Positions 45,494 to 56,115 of a stretch of DNA of 64,000 nucleotides are shown in pieces. Numbering within the stretch: position 1 is the first letter of the stretch; each line of letters opens with the position of its first letter. Source of the stretch: Tepidanaerobacter syntrophicus (GTDB lineage Bacteria > Bacillota > Thermosediminibacteria > Thermosediminibacterales > Tepidanaerobacteraceae); contig NZ_DF976999.1 of NCBI RefSeq assembly GCF_001485475.2, forward strand, positions 158,001 to 222,000, in the 5' to 3' direction. The translations under genes and the position numbers were made by a program. Under the pieces are notes generated by a model. It was not told where the DNA came from. It was given only the letters and a program-made list of their open reading frames with translations, and ran no database searches.

Positions 45494-47354
45494 CTATTGC
45501 GCCGCTTTCTTTAATGCTTCAGCACGCTCTTTCTCCCATTGTTTGAGCGCTTCATTAAATTCTTCGGTATTCATGGGCTTATCAAGTATCTTTTGTCCTT
45601 TAAATCTCTCGCTGGAAACACCAAAAGGCGAATATGGTGATTCAAAAGGATTAAGCCTTGATGCTGAGTAGCCTCCACCGCCCACTGAATACGGTATTAC
45701 AAAGGCTTGATCTATCAAAAATGCTTCAGCTTCAGCAAATAAAGTATAGCGTTTTTCAAGGTCAAGATATTCAGACTTTGCAGCATTTACCATGTTTTCA
45801 TATTTGGTTTTGCCATTTGTTTCGGTATAACCTTCTGCCATATGAGGCCAATTATAGTTGCTGTCAGGAACAAAGGGATCTGTATACGTCTCCGGATCTG
45901 CATAATCCGGACCCCAGTTGCATTCCATTAAAGCATAATTTCCTGCGCGCCGTGTAGCATCCAAAAATCCTGTTGGCGGGTAGGCCTCTATTACAACATC
46001 GATGTAATCGGCGCCGAGAAGGTTTTCCAGCTGCTGTTCTATTACTTGAGCACGATTTATCCAATCAGTAAGACCTGTATTGTAAGGCATTAAAACTTTT
46101 ACAGGAAATTTTGCCTTTCCCTGCAATTCAGCTATGGCTTTTTCTTTGTAGCTAAGTGCTAAATCTTTATTAAAGGAATCGGTGTTCGAAAATTCTGCAA
46201 GGCCATTTAATAAGGTGTAATCAGTTCCGTTTAAGTCTACAAAATTTTTAGGGGTTATTGTGTTGTTTAGTCTGTATTCAGGGTTATAAGGTTCTGCAGT
46301 AAGCATTGCCGCTTTCCTGTCAAGCGCATGGAAAATCGACTTACGGAAATTTGCATTATTAACCGCTATTTTCCAATTATCAGGCTCGTGTTCTGCCGCA
46401 AAATGCGGATTAAAGTTGAAAGCATAAAAATATGTATAGAAATTTGTCCTATTTGGGCGAATTAAGTCCTTTTTCTCAGGGTCTTTCATCCATTCATCAA
46501 GAACTGATGCTGGAATATCCGCATAGTCAATATCGCCACGCAAAAATAGCTCTGGTGCCAGTGTTGCCGCTTCTTTGTTGTAAATATAGTTCAGTTTTTT
46601 AATATACACATGTTCTTTGTCCCAATAATTCTCGTTTGCCACAAGTACTCTTCTTGTCTGAGGCTCAAATGTCTGCATTATATATGCACCATTGTAAAGA
46701 AAATTAACGTTGTCGGTGCCGAATTTGTCGCCGACTTCTTCTAAAAATTGCCCGTTAACAGGAAAGAAACATACATATGTCAACATAGATAGAAAATATG
46801 GTATTGGTTTTTCCAGTGTATATTGAAGGGTATAATCATCAATAGCTTTTACGCCGACTTGGCTAAAATCTGTAATTTCTCCATTGTAGTATTTTTCGGC
46901 GTTTTTAATAACTCCATAAACTATATTCGAAGTTTTGGACCCATTATCAGGGTTCAGTATGTACTTTATTGAATCAACAAAGTCTTGTGCTTTTACCTCT
47001 GCATACTCCTTACCTTCATAGGTATACCACTTGACGCCTTGGCGAAGTTTAAATGTCCAAACAAGTTTGTCTTCGGATACGCTCCATTCTGTAGCAAGGC
47101 AGGGCTGCACTACGCCATACTTATCATAATCAATTAAAGTGTCTACTAAATTTGCTGCAAGGGCAAATTCCGAAGTGGTGGCCGTAGTTAAATAATTAAT
47201 TGTAGAAATTTCTCCGGAATAAGCTGTTGAGTACTCATCTTTTTTTTGACCCGGTTCCCTCGTTTTTGCCGCCACCTGATGAACAACCTGTTACAATAAG
47301 TGATAAAACCAACAAGGTAATTGTAAGTAATGCTATTCCTTTCTTTTTGAACAT
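45494..47354 (-). CDS. oppA: OppA, peptide-binding lipoprotein (split by an A8 frameshift)
   Basis: The mature domain is a full SBP family 5 binding protein of nearly 590 residues (TLEKPIPYFLSMLTYVCFFP, later ECNWGPDYADPETYTDPF). The real start is ATG 47354, with AAGGGGG upstream. It encodes a lipoprotein signal ending LSLIVTGCSS, where the cysteine is the lipobox residue. That frame hits TGA soon after a run of eight A (T-run 47240-47247). Removing one A restores SKK-DEYSTAY and joins signal to mature protein. So the gene is frameshifted in this sequence, either a genuine mutation, a phase-variable tract, or a sequencing error. An in-frame GTG at 47275 is not a credible start. Confidence 0.88.
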
Positions 47355-47447
47355 ACTTTAAAACCCCCTTAATAATAATAGATATTGGTTATTTATATCG
47401 TTTATATAATAAACGCTGACGCCGTTAAAATATATTACTTTATATCT

Positions 47448-47466
47448 CAGCAAAAAACATGCCAAC
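47448..47466 (-). promoter_or_regulatory. Sigma-54 promoter of the opp operon
   Basis: TTGGCATGTTTTTTGCTG on the minus strand. The -24 GG (47463-47462) and -12 GC (47451-47450) are exactly 10 bases apart, close to consensus TGGCACG-N4-TTGC. It lies about 85 bases before the oppA ATG and next to the gene for a sigma-54 activator. Confidence 0.85.
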
Positions 47467-47549
47467 CAAAAATACTGAATTTTCGTAAGTAATTTTTGAA
47501 CATAAACACTTAATTTCCTATTTTCAGGAATACTTTTTATGTGTAAAAA

Positions 47550-47571
47550 GATGTAATACTTGAATTACATC
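47550..47571. promoter_or_regulatory. Candidate enhancer (UAS) for the sigma-54 activator
   Basis: Perfect inverted repeat GATGTAAT-6-ATTACATC, centred about 100 bases upstream of the -24/-12 promoter. This is the usual distance for an enhancer-binding protein site. Only one copy is seen. Confidence 0.6.
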
Positions 47572-47630
47572 GATTTAGATACCTTGAAACAGTCTTTCCC
47601 ATAAATAGAACTAATTCCGGTTATCCGGAC

Positions 47631-49484
47631 TTACTGGATATCATATTTTTTAAGTCTTTCATAAAAAGCCGTTTTGCTCATACCAAGACTCTTCATAGTC
47701 TTCTTTTTGTCGCCTTTATGCAGTTTTAAGGTTCTTTTTATAGTGTCTTTTTCAAATTCTGCAACCGATTGTTTCAGAGGGACTATGTCGCTTATTTCAA
47801 AGTTTTCATTGTTATTTGGTTTTAATACTAGATGTTTTGAAAAAATAGAATTTCCATCACACAGATTAACTGCTCGTTCAAGGATGTTTTCCAGTTCTCG
47901 TACATTTCCCGGCCAGTCATAGTTTAAAAGCATATTAAGAGCTTCAACTGAAAGGGTTTTTCTGCCACAGCCTACTTTTTCACATATTGCCGGCAGGAGA
48001 GCCTCTACTAGGGGATATATATCCTCTTTTCTTTCTCTAAGTGGCGGTATCCATATCGGAAACACATTTATTCTGTAGTACAAGTCTTCTCTGAAATTGC
48101 CTTTAAGTATCTCTTCCTCCAGATTTCTGTTAGATGCTGCTATAACCCTAACGTCGACCTTTATTTTTTCTTGGCCGCCGATTTTGTAAAAACTTCTATC
48201 TTGAAGGACTTGGAGCAATTTTACTTGCAGGGGTGGCGATATTTCTCCAATCTCATCTAAAAGTATCGTGCCGCCATTTGCCATTTCAAAAAAGCCTTTT
48301 TTTCCTTCAGCTCTAGCTCCTGTAAAAGCTCCGCGCTCATAGCCAAATAACTCACTTTCAAGAAGGGTATCCGGTATAGTGCCGCAGTTTACATGGACAA
48401 AAGGCTTATCCCCTCTGCTTCGTTCATGGATAGCTTTTGCTATAAGCGTCTTGCCTGTGCCGCTTTCACCTAAAATTAAGACTGTAGAATTTGTATTTGC
48501 AGCCTTTAGGGCAAGCTTCTTGACGTAATTCATTTTTTTGCTTTCACCAATTATATTTGGGAAAAGTTCCTTTAGCATCTTTTCTTCATGCAATTCTTTT
48601 TCAACTTTTTCAAGGTTGAATAGTGCATCATCTCTTTCTCGTATGACTCGCTTAATTTCGGAAATATCCTCAACCTTAAGTGCTGCTCCGATTCTTTTAC
48701 CGTCTTTATCAACGGGTATCAATGTGCACATCGTGGGAAAACCGTTTATTTCCTTGAATTCATCTATATAGCTTATATTTTCGCCTTTCGCTACATCGTA
48801 AAACTCCTTAATAGTCTTGCATCCTTTGTGAATTTCAAAAACATTTTTTCCAATAACATTCAGGAACTCAGAGTTTTCACCTTTTGCCATATATTCTTTG
48901 CCGTCCAATATATCCTTTAATCCTTCGCCTCTTGCCGTATAGCCCTGAGCCTGATAGAATTTCATTTTCTTTGTTGCTCTGTCTAAAATTACAAGATGCC
49001 CAATGTATCTGACATAGTTCATGCTGTATTTTTCGCCGTCTGCTTCGATAGTTATTATTTTATTTACAAGATCTATAACAACTTTAATGTCGATACCTAG
49101 AAATTTAGTTTCCATTTTAAGGGCATTTTTTACTTCATCACTGCCTTTACATATATACACAGGCTTAACACTGCTATCCTTATAAGCCCCTACGGCAATC
49201 AAAACATCGTCTTCTCTTATTCTCTTATCACGAACACCTATATATTCAAGGGATTCTGAATCAAGACCGCCGTCGTCTTTTCCTACTGCGTTATCGCCTA
49301 TAATAACTATGTCGCCATCGTTAATTTTCCCCTTTAGATGGCTTATCTGCTGGTTGTGCAGGATGCCAAATATCTCTTTTGCCTTATTGTTATATATCTG
49401 TATGGTGCCATTATTGTCAATAACTATAAAGCCTTCCGACATCATATCGGTAAAAAGTTCTAAGTGCTCAGTGCTTTCAAACAT
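47631..49484 (-). CDS. PAS-domain sigma-54-dependent activator
   Basis: A 617-residue regulator: N-terminal PAS (about 5-60, [20 protein letters not shown]), a further sensory region to about 300, then an AAA+ domain with [10 protein letters not shown], the sigma-54 contact loop GAFTGA, and [20 protein letters not shown]. The C-terminal Fis-like HTH reads [20 protein letters not shown]. It hydrolyses ATP to open sigma-54 promoters. ATG 49484 has AAGGGTGAG upstream. It lies 19 bases after the epimerase gene and just upstream of the oppA promoter, so it very likely activates the opp operon. Confidence 0.92.
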   Translation of the reverse strand: MFESTEHLELFTDMMSEGFIVIDNNGTIQIYNNKAKEIFGILHNQQISHLKGKINDGDIVIIGDNAVGKDDGGLDSESLEYIGVRDKRIREDDVLIAVGAYKDSSVKPVYICKGSDEVKNALKMETKFLGIDIKVVIDLVNKIITIEADGEKYSMNYVRYIGHLVILDRATKKMKFYQAQGYTARGEGLKDILDGKEYMAKGENSEFLNVIGKNVFEIHKGCKTIKEFYDVAKGENISYIDEFKEINGFPTMCTLIPVDKDGKRIGAALKVEDISEIKRVIRERDDALFNLEKVEKELHEEKMLKELFPNIIGESKKMNYVKKLALKAANTNSTVLILGESGTGKTLIAKAIHERSRGDKPFVHVNCGTIPDTLLESELFGYERGAFTGARAEGKKGFFEMANGGTILLDEIGEISPPLQVKLLQVLQDRSFYKIGGQEKIKVDVRVIAASNRNLEEEILKGNFREDLYYRINVFPIWIPPLRERKEDIYPLVEALLPAICEKVGCGRKTLSVEALNMLLNYDWPGNVRELENILERAVNLCDGNSIFSKHLVLKPNNNENFEISDIVPLKQSVAEFEKDTIKRTLKLHKGDKKKTMKSLGMSKTAFYERLKKYDIQ

Positions 49485-49503
49485 AAACTCACCCTTAATA
49501 AAA

Positions 49504-50592
49504 TTAGTAGTACTCGACACTGTTTATTTCTTTAAAGCCTAGCCCCGGTTTATTATCTAATGTTATCACATATTCATCATAGTTTGCTCCTCCTATAACC
49601 GGATCTTCGGCACATAGGTTGGGCCCATCTAAATCAAAGCGGGTTATTATACTTTTTGCACACGCAAGATGGCACGCCGCAGTAAGACCAATCTTGCTTT
49701 CCATCATACACCCAAGCATACACTCAATACCATATGTTTCTGCAAGATCGCATATTTTCAGTGCATTGTGAATCCCTCCTGTTTTCATAAGCTTGATATT
49801 TATTAAGTCTGCTGCCCTATTTTGAATAATATTTGCTGCATCAAGAGGTGAAAAAACACTTTCATCGGCTAATACGGGAATTTCCACATTATCGGCAACA
49901 TACTTAAGCCCTATTATATCAGAAGCCTTTACCGGCTGTTCCACAAGTTCTATGCAAAGCCCGTCATCTTCCATTTTTCTTAATATCTTAACCGCTTCTT
50001 TTGGCGTCCAACCTTGATTTGCATCTATGCGGATATCAATATCATAGCCAATTGCTGCTCTTATAGCTTTTAACCTTTCCAAGTCTTTGGAAGGATTTTT
50101 TCCTACTTTCACTTTAAGTGTCTCATAACCTTTTTCAACAGCTTCTATTGCATCTTTTGCCATATCTTCCGGCTCGTTCACACTGATTGTTATATCTGTC
50201 ACTACTTTATTTCTAAATCCGCCAAGAAGCTTAAAAACCGGCGCGCCATAAAACTGTCCGAACAAATCATATATTGCCATATCAACCGAAGCTTTTGCAT
50301 TTTCGTTATGTACAAGTGATGCATCTATTTCTGTCATTATCGATTCTAGGTTTTCTACTTCCATGCCGATAATCTTTGGTTTTATATAGTCTGTTATGGC
50401 ACACTTTATAGAGCCTATGGTATCTCCTGTAATCACAGGAGTCACAGCCGCTTCCCCATAACCAATGCTGTCTGTATCAGTGGTAATCTTAACAATCATA
50501 TTCTCTAGTTCATAGACTTCGCGCAAGGCAGTTTTAAACGGCTTTTTCAAAGGAATCTTTATCTTCCCCACTTCAATATCATTTATTCTCAA
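49504..50592 (-). CDS. ykfB: L-Ala-D/L-Glu (dipeptide) epimerase
   Basis: A 362-residue enolase-superfamily enzyme with the acid-base lysines in LKVKVGK (Lys160, Lys162), metal ligands near DANQGW (Asp190), ELVEQP (near 217) and ADESVF, and the second-side [16 protein letters not shown] (132-138) is the dipeptide-epimerase pattern. It converts L-Ala-D-Glu from murein to L-Ala-L-Glu for normal peptidases. Start TTG with AAAGGTG upstream. Together with the YkfC-like peptidase and opp genes it forms a murein-peptide catabolic set. Confidence 0.9.
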   Translation of the reverse strand: MRINDIEVGKIKIPLKKPFKTALREVYELENMIVKITTDTDSIGYGEAAVTPVITGDTIGSIKCAITDYIKPKIIGMEVENLESIMTEIDASLVHNENAKASVDMAIYDLFGQFYGAPVFKLLGGFRNKVVTDITISVNEPEDMAKDAIEAVEKGYETLKVKVGKNPSKDLERLKAIRAAIGYDIDIRIDANQGWTPKEAVKILRKMEDDGLCIELVEQPVKASDIIGLKYVADNVEIPVLADESVFSPLDAANIIQNRAADLINIKLMKTGGIHNALKICDLAETYGIECMLGCMMESKIGLTAACHLACAKSIITRFDLDGPNLCAEDPVIGGANYDEYVITLDNKPGLGFKEINSVEYY

Positions 50593-50672
50593 GAAAAATC
50601 ACACCTTTTGAAGTTTTAATTAAATAAATTATATCACTTGAAGCAAACTATGTGCAAATGTAAACAGAAAGT

Positions 50673-50694
50673 AAAAAAGCCCCTATTTGGGGCT
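50673..50694 (-). terminator. Terminator overlapping the folT stop codon
   Basis: AGCCCC/GGGGCT hairpin followed by TTTTTT on the minus strand. The TAG stop of folT lies inside the stem-loop. Confidence 0.8.
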
Positions 50695-51219
50695 GTAAGT
50701 AAGGATTGAACCTGTTTTTTTCTTAATTGCCAGCGTCAAAAAAGAATAGAGGGGGACGTTGATACACTGAGCGACTATTCTCGCCGGCAGCGTAACAAGA
50801 AATGGTATGTTAAAGCCAAGCTGTAAAAAGTATGGTGTTAAGATAACTGATGTTATAACTTGGCCGATACCAATAGCTATAATATATTGCCATAGGGTGT
50901 CAGGTTGGTTTTTGAAAAAGGTTTGGAGAATGAAAGCGGGAATCATGCCGCCTAATGCCGCTGAAAGCGTAATTGGAGGAAAGTAAAAACCGCTGGGGTT
51001 TATGAAGAATCCCAAGAAATCTCCTAATGCACCTACTATCCCACCGGCAAGAGGGCCAAACATGATGCCTGCAAAGATAGTCGGAAAAGCTCCAAAACCT
51101 ATCCTTATACCCTCAACTGTTCCAATGTTTATCCTGATGCTTGCCACCCTTGACAGTACGATATTTAGAGCAACAAGAAAGGATAAATACACCATTTCTC
51201 TGGTAGAAATTTTTTTCAT
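50683..51219 (-). CDS. folT: FolT, folate-specific ECF transporter S component
   Basis: A 178-residue membrane protein with about six hydrophobic helices. It starts MKKISTREMVYLSFLVALNI, has the folate-type RINIGTVEGIRIGFGAFP and FGPLAGGIVGALGDFLGFFI, and ends with a positive tail. S components bind the vitamin and dock on a shared EcfAAT module, encoded elsewhere. The substrate call is backed by the tetrahydrofolate riboswitch directly upstream and by the folate genes fchA and fhs next door. AAGGAGG 9 bases before ATG. Confidence 0.93.
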   Translation of the reverse strand: MKKISTREMVYLSFLVALNIVLSRVASIRINIGTVEGIRIGFGAFPTIFAGIMFGPLAGGIVGALGDFLGFFINPSGFYFPPITLSAALGGMIPAFILQTFFKNQPDTLWQYIIAIGIGQVITSVILTPYFLQLGFNIPFLVTLPARIVAQCINVPLYSFLTLAIKKKTGSILTYSPK

Positions 51220-51299
51220 TAAAATAAGCCTCCTTCCATTTTTAATGGCAGTATGTTATTCTGCCACACCAACGGAAAAAGGCTTTGTTCCTCTGATGT

Positions 51300-51394
51300 G
51301 GCAGCGAACGCGATAACTTACCGCAAGCGAAAAGCTTTTCGTCCAAGGGCAACGTCCCATCCCTTGGCACTTGACGCAAGTTACCTACTCTGCC
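51300..51394 (-). promoter_or_regulatory. Tetrahydrofolate (THF) riboswitch of folT
   Basis: The minus-strand RNA begins GGCAGAGUAGGUAACUUGCG, continues UCAAGUGCC, GGGAUGGGACGUUG and GACGAAAAGC, and closes with GCGGUAAGUUAUCGCG and CGCUGCC. This is the aptamer order and conserved sequence of the THF riboswitch, with P1 formed by GGCAG/CUGCC. The P1 3' strand also pairs downstream: GCCACATCA (51302-51294) with TGGTGTGGC (51271-51263). A second GGCAG/CTGCC hairpin (51265-51247) overlaps that stem and leads to the folT ribosome-binding site. So folate binding probably switches folT translation or transcription. Confidence 0.92.
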
Positions 51395-51489
51395 TTAATA
51401 TTAGCTATATTTTATCAAAATTTTCGTTCTTTTGCCAGTAAATATGTTATCTTATTTTACCTTAATACATATTTGCAGCAGTTTATCTT

Positions 51490-52116
51490 TCATAAGCTCT
51501 CTAATACTGCTTCGTACACTGCATCTGCCAACGTTACTCCTTCATTTAAAAGTTGTTGGACTTTTTCGTTGTATTTTTGTACGAAGTCATCATCATCAAT
51601 GTTGCCAAGATTTATTTTTACATTAAGCCACGCACCGCAAAGGGCAGTTTTTAAGCACAAAGCGCCAACTCCTGTATCGCTAATTGTAGAAGTGTTTGTA
51701 TGGCCTAAAGACTTTTCGTATAAATGCAATGCTTTTACAGCTTTTTCCATAATCTCATAAGGAGCCTCAACTGCACCTTTAAGAGCTTCTTGTACTTTTT
51801 CTTTTCGTTTTGCCTTTTCTTCTTCATTGTTTTTTGGCATTTTAAAAGCTGCAGTAACTTTGTTAAATGCTTCGGTGTCTTCTTCCATTAATTTTATTAA
51901 ATCCTTTTGAAGTCTTGCAGCTTCCTCAAGCAATTCTTTCATAAGAGGTTCGCTTTCTTTGTATTTTTGTTTTCCAACTGTCAGGTTCGCAACCATTGAC
52001 ATCAAAGCCGTTCCTATAGCTCCAACCAGTGCTGAAGCAGCACCTCCTCCCGGAGTAGGCTCCTTGGAAGCTAAAACATCCAAAAATTCTTTTATGCTTA
52101 TGCTGCTGTTGATCAC
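51490..52116 (-). CDS. fchA: Formimino-THF cyclodeaminase / methenyl-THF cyclohydrolase (FchA)
   Basis: A 208-residue member of the FTCD_C/FchA family: FLDVLASKEPTPGGGAASAL, GTALMSMVANLTVGK, and a C-terminal GAWLNVKINLG. It turns formimino-THF into methenyl-THF plus ammonia in histidine breakdown, and some relatives hydrolyse methenyl-THF. Start GTG 52116 after GGAGTGG. It closes the hut/folate operon; the THF riboswitch for folT begins about 96 bases downstream. Confidence 0.9.
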   Translation of the reverse strand: MINSSISIKEFLDVLASKEPTPGGGAASALVGAIGTALMSMVANLTVGKQKYKESEPLMKELLEEAARLQKDLIKLMEEDTEAFNKVTAAFKMPKNNEEEKAKRKEKVQEALKGAVEAPYEIMEKAVKALHLYEKSLGHTNTSTISDTGVGALCLKTALCGAWLNVKINLGNIDDDDFVQKYNEKVQQLLNEGVTLADAVYEAVLESL

Positions 52117-52154
52117 TTTTATTTTACCACTCCTTTGTTAAAGGTATACCTTTT

Positions 52155-53828
52155 CTAAAACAGACCGGTAATCCTTCCAGACTCATCGATATCAATTCTT
52201 TCCGCTGCAGGTGCTTTAGGAAGTCCCGGTAGTGTCATAATCTCACCGGTTAGTGCCACAATAAATCCCGCGCTTGCCGATACCTTTACCTGCCTTACAG
52301 TTATTTTAAAATCTTTGGGTCTTCCTAAGAGCTTAGGATTATCCGAAAGCGAATATTGAGTTTTGGCCATACATATAGGCAAATTCTTATATCCTAATGT
52401 TTCAAGATTTGCAATCTCCTTTTCTGCTTCTTTTGTAAAATCCGCACCATCAGCTCCGTATATTTCATGAGCTATAATTTCAATTTTTTGCTTGATGCCG
52501 GCTTCTAAGGGATACACAAATTTAAAGTGATTCTTACCTTTTTCTGCTGCCCGAACTACTTTCTCAGCCAAATCTATGCCACCTTCTGATCCCTTTGAAA
52601 AAACCTCCGAGAGGGCTACAGGCACTTTAGCCTTGTTGCACACATCAAGCACCATATTGAGCTCAGCTTCAGTATCACCCGGGAAGCGGTTTACGGCTAC
52701 AACTAAAGGCAATCCAAACTTCTCAGTAATGTTTTCAATATGTTTTTGAAGGTTATCCATACCTTTTTCCAGTGCTTCGAGGTTTTCTTCGCCTAAATTG
52801 CGTTTGTCTACACCTCCATGAAGCTTTAATGCCCTAACGCTTGCTACCAATACTGCCGCATCAGGCTTTAATCCTCCCTGCCGGCACTTGATATCGACAA
52901 ATTTTTCTGCGCCCAAATCTGCCCCAAAGCCTGCCTCGGTTACGCAGTAATCCGAAAGTTTTAAAGCAGTTTTTGTTGCAATAAGGCTGTTGCAACCGTG
53001 AGCTATATTAGCAAAGGGTCCTCCATGAACAAAAGCAGGTGTGCCCTCAATTGTCTGGACTAGGTTTGGATTTAGAGCTTCCTTCAAAAGAACAGCCATA
53101 GCGCCGTGAGTTTTAAGGTCCCCGGCAGTCACAGGTTTTCCGTCGTATGTATAGCCTATAATTATTTTTGAAAGTCTTTCTTTTAAGTCTGTAAGATTTT
53201 GCGAAAGACAAAAAGCAGCCATTACCTCGGAAGCCACGGTGATATCATATCCATCTTCTCTTGGAACGCCGTTTGCTTTTCCTCCTAAGCCGTCAACTAC
53301 AAATCTAAGCTGACGGTCGTTCATATCTACACAGCGGCGCCAGGCAATCCTACGAGGATCTATTTTTAATGCATTTCCTTGATAAATGTGATTATCTATC
53401 ATAGCTGCCAAGAGATTATTTGCAGCTCCAATTGCATGGAAATCACCTGTAAAATGCAGATTTATATCTTCCATTGGAACAACCTGGGCGTACCCTCCGC
53501 CTGCCGCCCCTCCTTTTATGCCGAATACAGGTCCAAGGGAGGGTTCTCTTAAGGCTATCATGGTCTTTTTGCCTAATTTATTTAGCGCATCGCCCAATCC
53601 TACTGTTGTTGTGGTCTTTCCCTCGCCTGCAGGTGTAGGGGTTATGGCAGTTACAAGGATTAATTTTCCATCCTTTTTATCTTTTAATCTGTTATATACA
53701 TCAATATTAACCTTTGCCTTATATGGTCCATAATAATATATATCTTTTTCTTCAAGTCCGACAGATTCGGCTATTTCCTTAATCGGCTTGATTTTAGCTT
53801 CTTGAGCTATTTCGATATCAGTTTTCAT
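52155..53828 (-). CDS. fhs: Formate-tetrahydrofolate ligase
   Basis: A 557-residue enzyme with [20 protein letters not shown] (P-loop), [20 protein letters not shown], and [16 protein letters not shown] near the end. It links formate, THF and ATP. In histidine fermentation it can run backwards, making ATP from 10-formyl-THF. ATG 53828 has GAGGTG 6 bases upstream and starts just after the hutI stop, in the same operon. Confidence 0.96.
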   Translation of the reverse strand: MKTDIEIAQEAKIKPIKEIAESVGLEEKDIYYYGPYKAKVNIDVYNRLKDKKDGKLILVTAITPTPAGEGKTTTTVGLGDALNKLGKKTMIALREPSLGPVFGIKGGAAGGGYAQVVPMEDINLHFTGDFHAIGAANNLLAAMIDNHIYQGNALKIDPRRIAWRRCVDMNDRQLRFVVDGLGGKANGVPREDGYDITVASEVMAAFCLSQNLTDLKERLSKIIIGYTYDGKPVTAGDLKTHGAMAVLLKEALNPNLVQTIEGTPAFVHGGPFANIAHGCNSLIATKTALKLSDYCVTEAGFGADLGAEKFVDIKCRQGGLKPDAAVLVASVRALKLHGGVDKRNLGEENLEALEKGMDNLQKHIENITEKFGLPLVVAVNRFPGDTEAELNMVLDVCNKAKVPVALSEVFSKGSEGGIDLAEKVVRAAEKGKNHFKFVYPLEAGIKQKIEIIAHEIYGADGADFTKEAEKEIANLETLGYKNLPICMAKTQYSLSDNPKLLGRPKDFKITVRQVKVSASAGFIVALTGEIMTLPGLPKAPAAERIDIDESGRITGLF

Positions 53829-53833
53829 ATACT

Positions 53834-55102
53834 TCACCTCATTGTATGTTTATCCACTACTATTTTACCCTGCTTAACAACGGTTTTTACTAAATTTACA
53901 CCAAAATGATATACTATAAAGTCTAAATCAGGCGAATCCCAAAGCAGGATATCCGCCTGTTTTCCAACTTCTAAGCTTCCTACAACAGATGACCTGTTAA
54001 TAGCCGCAGCGGCGTTTAGTGTTGCAGCCGTTAATACTTCTTCAGGCGTCATCTTGTATTTTATACAGGCAAGATTTAAGATAAGCTGCAGTGATTCTGT
54101 AGGGCATGAACCGGGATTGAAGTCAGAAGCCAAGGCTACCGGAATGCCTTTTTCTATCATGGTTTTCGCTCTTGCAAAGGATTCATCTAAATAGAGAGAT
54201 GTTCCCGGCAAAAGGATTGCTATAGTACCTGCCTTTGCCATATCATCAATACCTTTATCTGATGCATGAATCAGATGTTCAGCAGAAATAGCCTTAACTT
54301 CAGCGGCAAGCGATGCGCCTCCTAAGGGCGTTATCTCATCGGCATGGACTTTAGGAATGAGACCATGTCTTTTGCCTGTTTCGAGGATATCCCTTGACTG
54401 CTCTACATCAAAAACCCTATCCTCGCAAAATACATCACAAAACTCTGCCAGATTTTCTTTTGCAACCTTTGGAATCATTTCTTCCTTTATTAATTTTATA
54501 TAATCATCAGCTCTTCCTTGATATTCCTTTGGAATAGCATGTGCTCCCATAAATGTAGGGACTAAGTCAACTGCATGTAATTTATTTAGCTCTTTAATTA
54601 CATTTAAGGATTTAATCTCATCTTTTACATTTAAACCATATCCGCTTTTCGCCTCACAGGTGGTTGTTCCATAGCTTAGCATTATATCAAGGGATTTTTT
54701 GCCTTTTTGCACCAGCTCTTCAAAACTTGCCTTGCGCGTATGCTCTACGGTGCTTAGTATTCCTCCTCCCATGCTCAATATATCAAGGTAGCCGGCACCT
54801 TTTAGCTTTAATGAAAGCTCTTTTTGCCTCCACCCTCCAAAAACCAGGTGTGTATGTGGATCTACAAGGCCTGGAGTTGCAAGGCAGCTTTCGGCATCGA
54901 TAACAACAGTATCATCATTTATAGGGATATCTTTAAGTTCCTTATCTTCGCCTATGGCAGTAATTCTACCTTCGGAGGCTGCAATAAATGCATTTTTAAG
55001 TATTTTTATATTTCCCTGTTCCTCGCCTTTCAAACAGCTTGTCCCTTCTGGGGTTGCAAGCATGCCAATATTTTTTATAACAAGTTGTCCAGTGTCTTTC
55101 AA
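53834..55102 (-). CDS. hutI: Imidazolonepropionase (HutI)
   Basis: A 422-residue amidohydrolase. The metal/active-site motif [15 protein letters not shown] is near 65-80, with [24 protein letters not shown] and [10 protein letters not shown] further on. It opens 4-imidazolone-5-propionate to N-formimino-glutamate. TTG 55102 is the start (GAGGTGA upstream, [12 protein letters not shown] follows); the ORF runs open to 55186 without family sequence. It follows ftcD. Confidence 0.95.
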   Translation of the reverse strand: MKDTGQLVIKNIGMLATPEGTSCLKGEEQGNIKILKNAFIAASEGRITAIGEDKELKDIPINDDTVVIDAESCLATPGLVDPHTHLVFGGWRQKELSLKLKGAGYLDILSMGGGILSTVEHTRKASFEELVQKGKKSLDIMLSYGTTTCEAKSGYGLNVKDEIKSLNVIKELNKLHAVDLVPTFMGAHAIPKEYQGRADDYIKLIKEEMIPKVAKENLAEFCDVFCEDRVFDVEQSRDILETGKRHGLIPKVHADEITPLGGASLAAEVKAISAEHLIHASDKGIDDMAKAGTIAILLPGTSLYLDESFARAKTMIEKGIPVALASDFNPGSCPTESLQLILNLACIKYKMTPEEVLTAATLNAAAAINRSSVVGSLEVGKQADILLWDSPDLDFIVYHFGVNLVKTVVKQGKIVVDKHTMR

Positions 55103-55203
55103 AACTTCACCTCTATTTTTATCAAAGATTAGGGGCAAAAGCTTAATGCCCCTTGCTGTTTTATCACGGTCTTTGACCGCCCGCAATCTATATAATGAAT
55201 CAA

Positions 55204-56103
55204 TTACTGTAGCAAGTAATTCTCCAATATCTGTTTATTGGAATCAAAGTTTTCCAATTGCAAATAGTATTCAGCTACATCTATAAGGGCTTTCATAGGA
55301 GTAAGGCCTACTATTTCACTGCCTACTATATTGACTCCATAACGCCTTGCCTCCATTTTGACCATCTCAAAGGCTCTGTAAAGAGCTGTTCTTTCATAGT
55401 CTACCATGTTAATTGACACCTGGGCCAGGTTTCTATCTTCTAACATTACCCCGATAGCCCTTACATTTTTTAGCCCTCCACTTCTTTCGCGGATGAGTTT
55501 TGCAATCGTATCGGCAATTTTTATGTCTGATGTGTCAAGATTGATATTGTAAGCTATAAGTGGCTTGCGCGCTCCAACAGCTACTACCCCTGCCGTAGGG
55601 TGAATTTCCGGTTTTCCAAAATCAGGAGCCCATTGAGGGTCCTTTAATTTTTCTGCCATTTTTTCAAACTGGCCTTTTCTTATATCTGCAAGGTTTTTCC
55701 GCTCAGGCTTTGTAGCTGAATCTTCATATAAAAAGACGGGAATTGAAAGTTCCTCCGCAATTCTTTCTCCAACTTTCTTAGAAAGCTCTATACATTCTTC
55801 TACAGTGATGTCTCTCACAGGTACAAAAGGTATTACATCGGTAGCGCCCATCCTTGGATGTTCCCCTTTGTGTTTTGTCATATCGATTAATTCAGCTGCT
55901 TTTTTGCAGGAAAGAAAAGCCGCTTCTGCTACTGCTTTCGGATTGCCAATAAATGTAAAAACACTGCGATTATGGTTTTTATCAGCAGAATAGTCTAGAA
56001 GCCTTACGCCTTCTACAGATCTTATTGTATCAGCAATAGCTTCAACGACCTCTTGGCGTCTGCCTTCACTGAAATTTGGAATACATTCAACAATTGGATT
56101 CAA
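55204..56103 (-). CDS. ftcD: Glutamate formiminotransferase
   Basis: A 299-residue FTCD N-domain protein: IVECIPNFSEGRRQEVVEAI, DKNHNRSVFTFIGNP, KGEHPRMGATDVIPFVPV, and NIVGSEIVGLTPMKALIDVA at the end. It passes the formimino group from N-formimino-L-glutamate to THF, releasing glutamate. The cyclodeaminase half is a separate protein (fchA) here. Start TTG with AAGGAGG upstream; 12 bases after hutU. Confidence 0.95.
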   Translation of the reverse strand: MNPIVECIPNFSEGRRQEVVEAIADTIRSVEGVRLLDYSADKNHNRSVFTFIGNPKAVAEAAFLSCKKAAELIDMTKHKGEHPRMGATDVIPFVPVRDITVEECIELSKKVGERIAEELSIPVFLYEDSATKPERKNLADIRKGQFEKMAEKLKDPQWAPDFGKPEIHPTAGVVAVGARKPLIAYNINLDTSDIKIADTIAKLIRERSGGLKNVRAIGVMLEDRNLAQVSINMVDYERTALYRAFEMVKMEARRYGVNIVGSEIVGLTPMKALIDVAEYYLQLENFDSNKQILENYLLQ

Positions 56104-56115
56104 GGTGGTTCCTCC

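Noticed and set aside
45494-47275. oppA starting at GTG 47275
   Set aside because: No ribosome-binding site, and it would lack the signal peptide; the lipobox frame upstream explains the true start.
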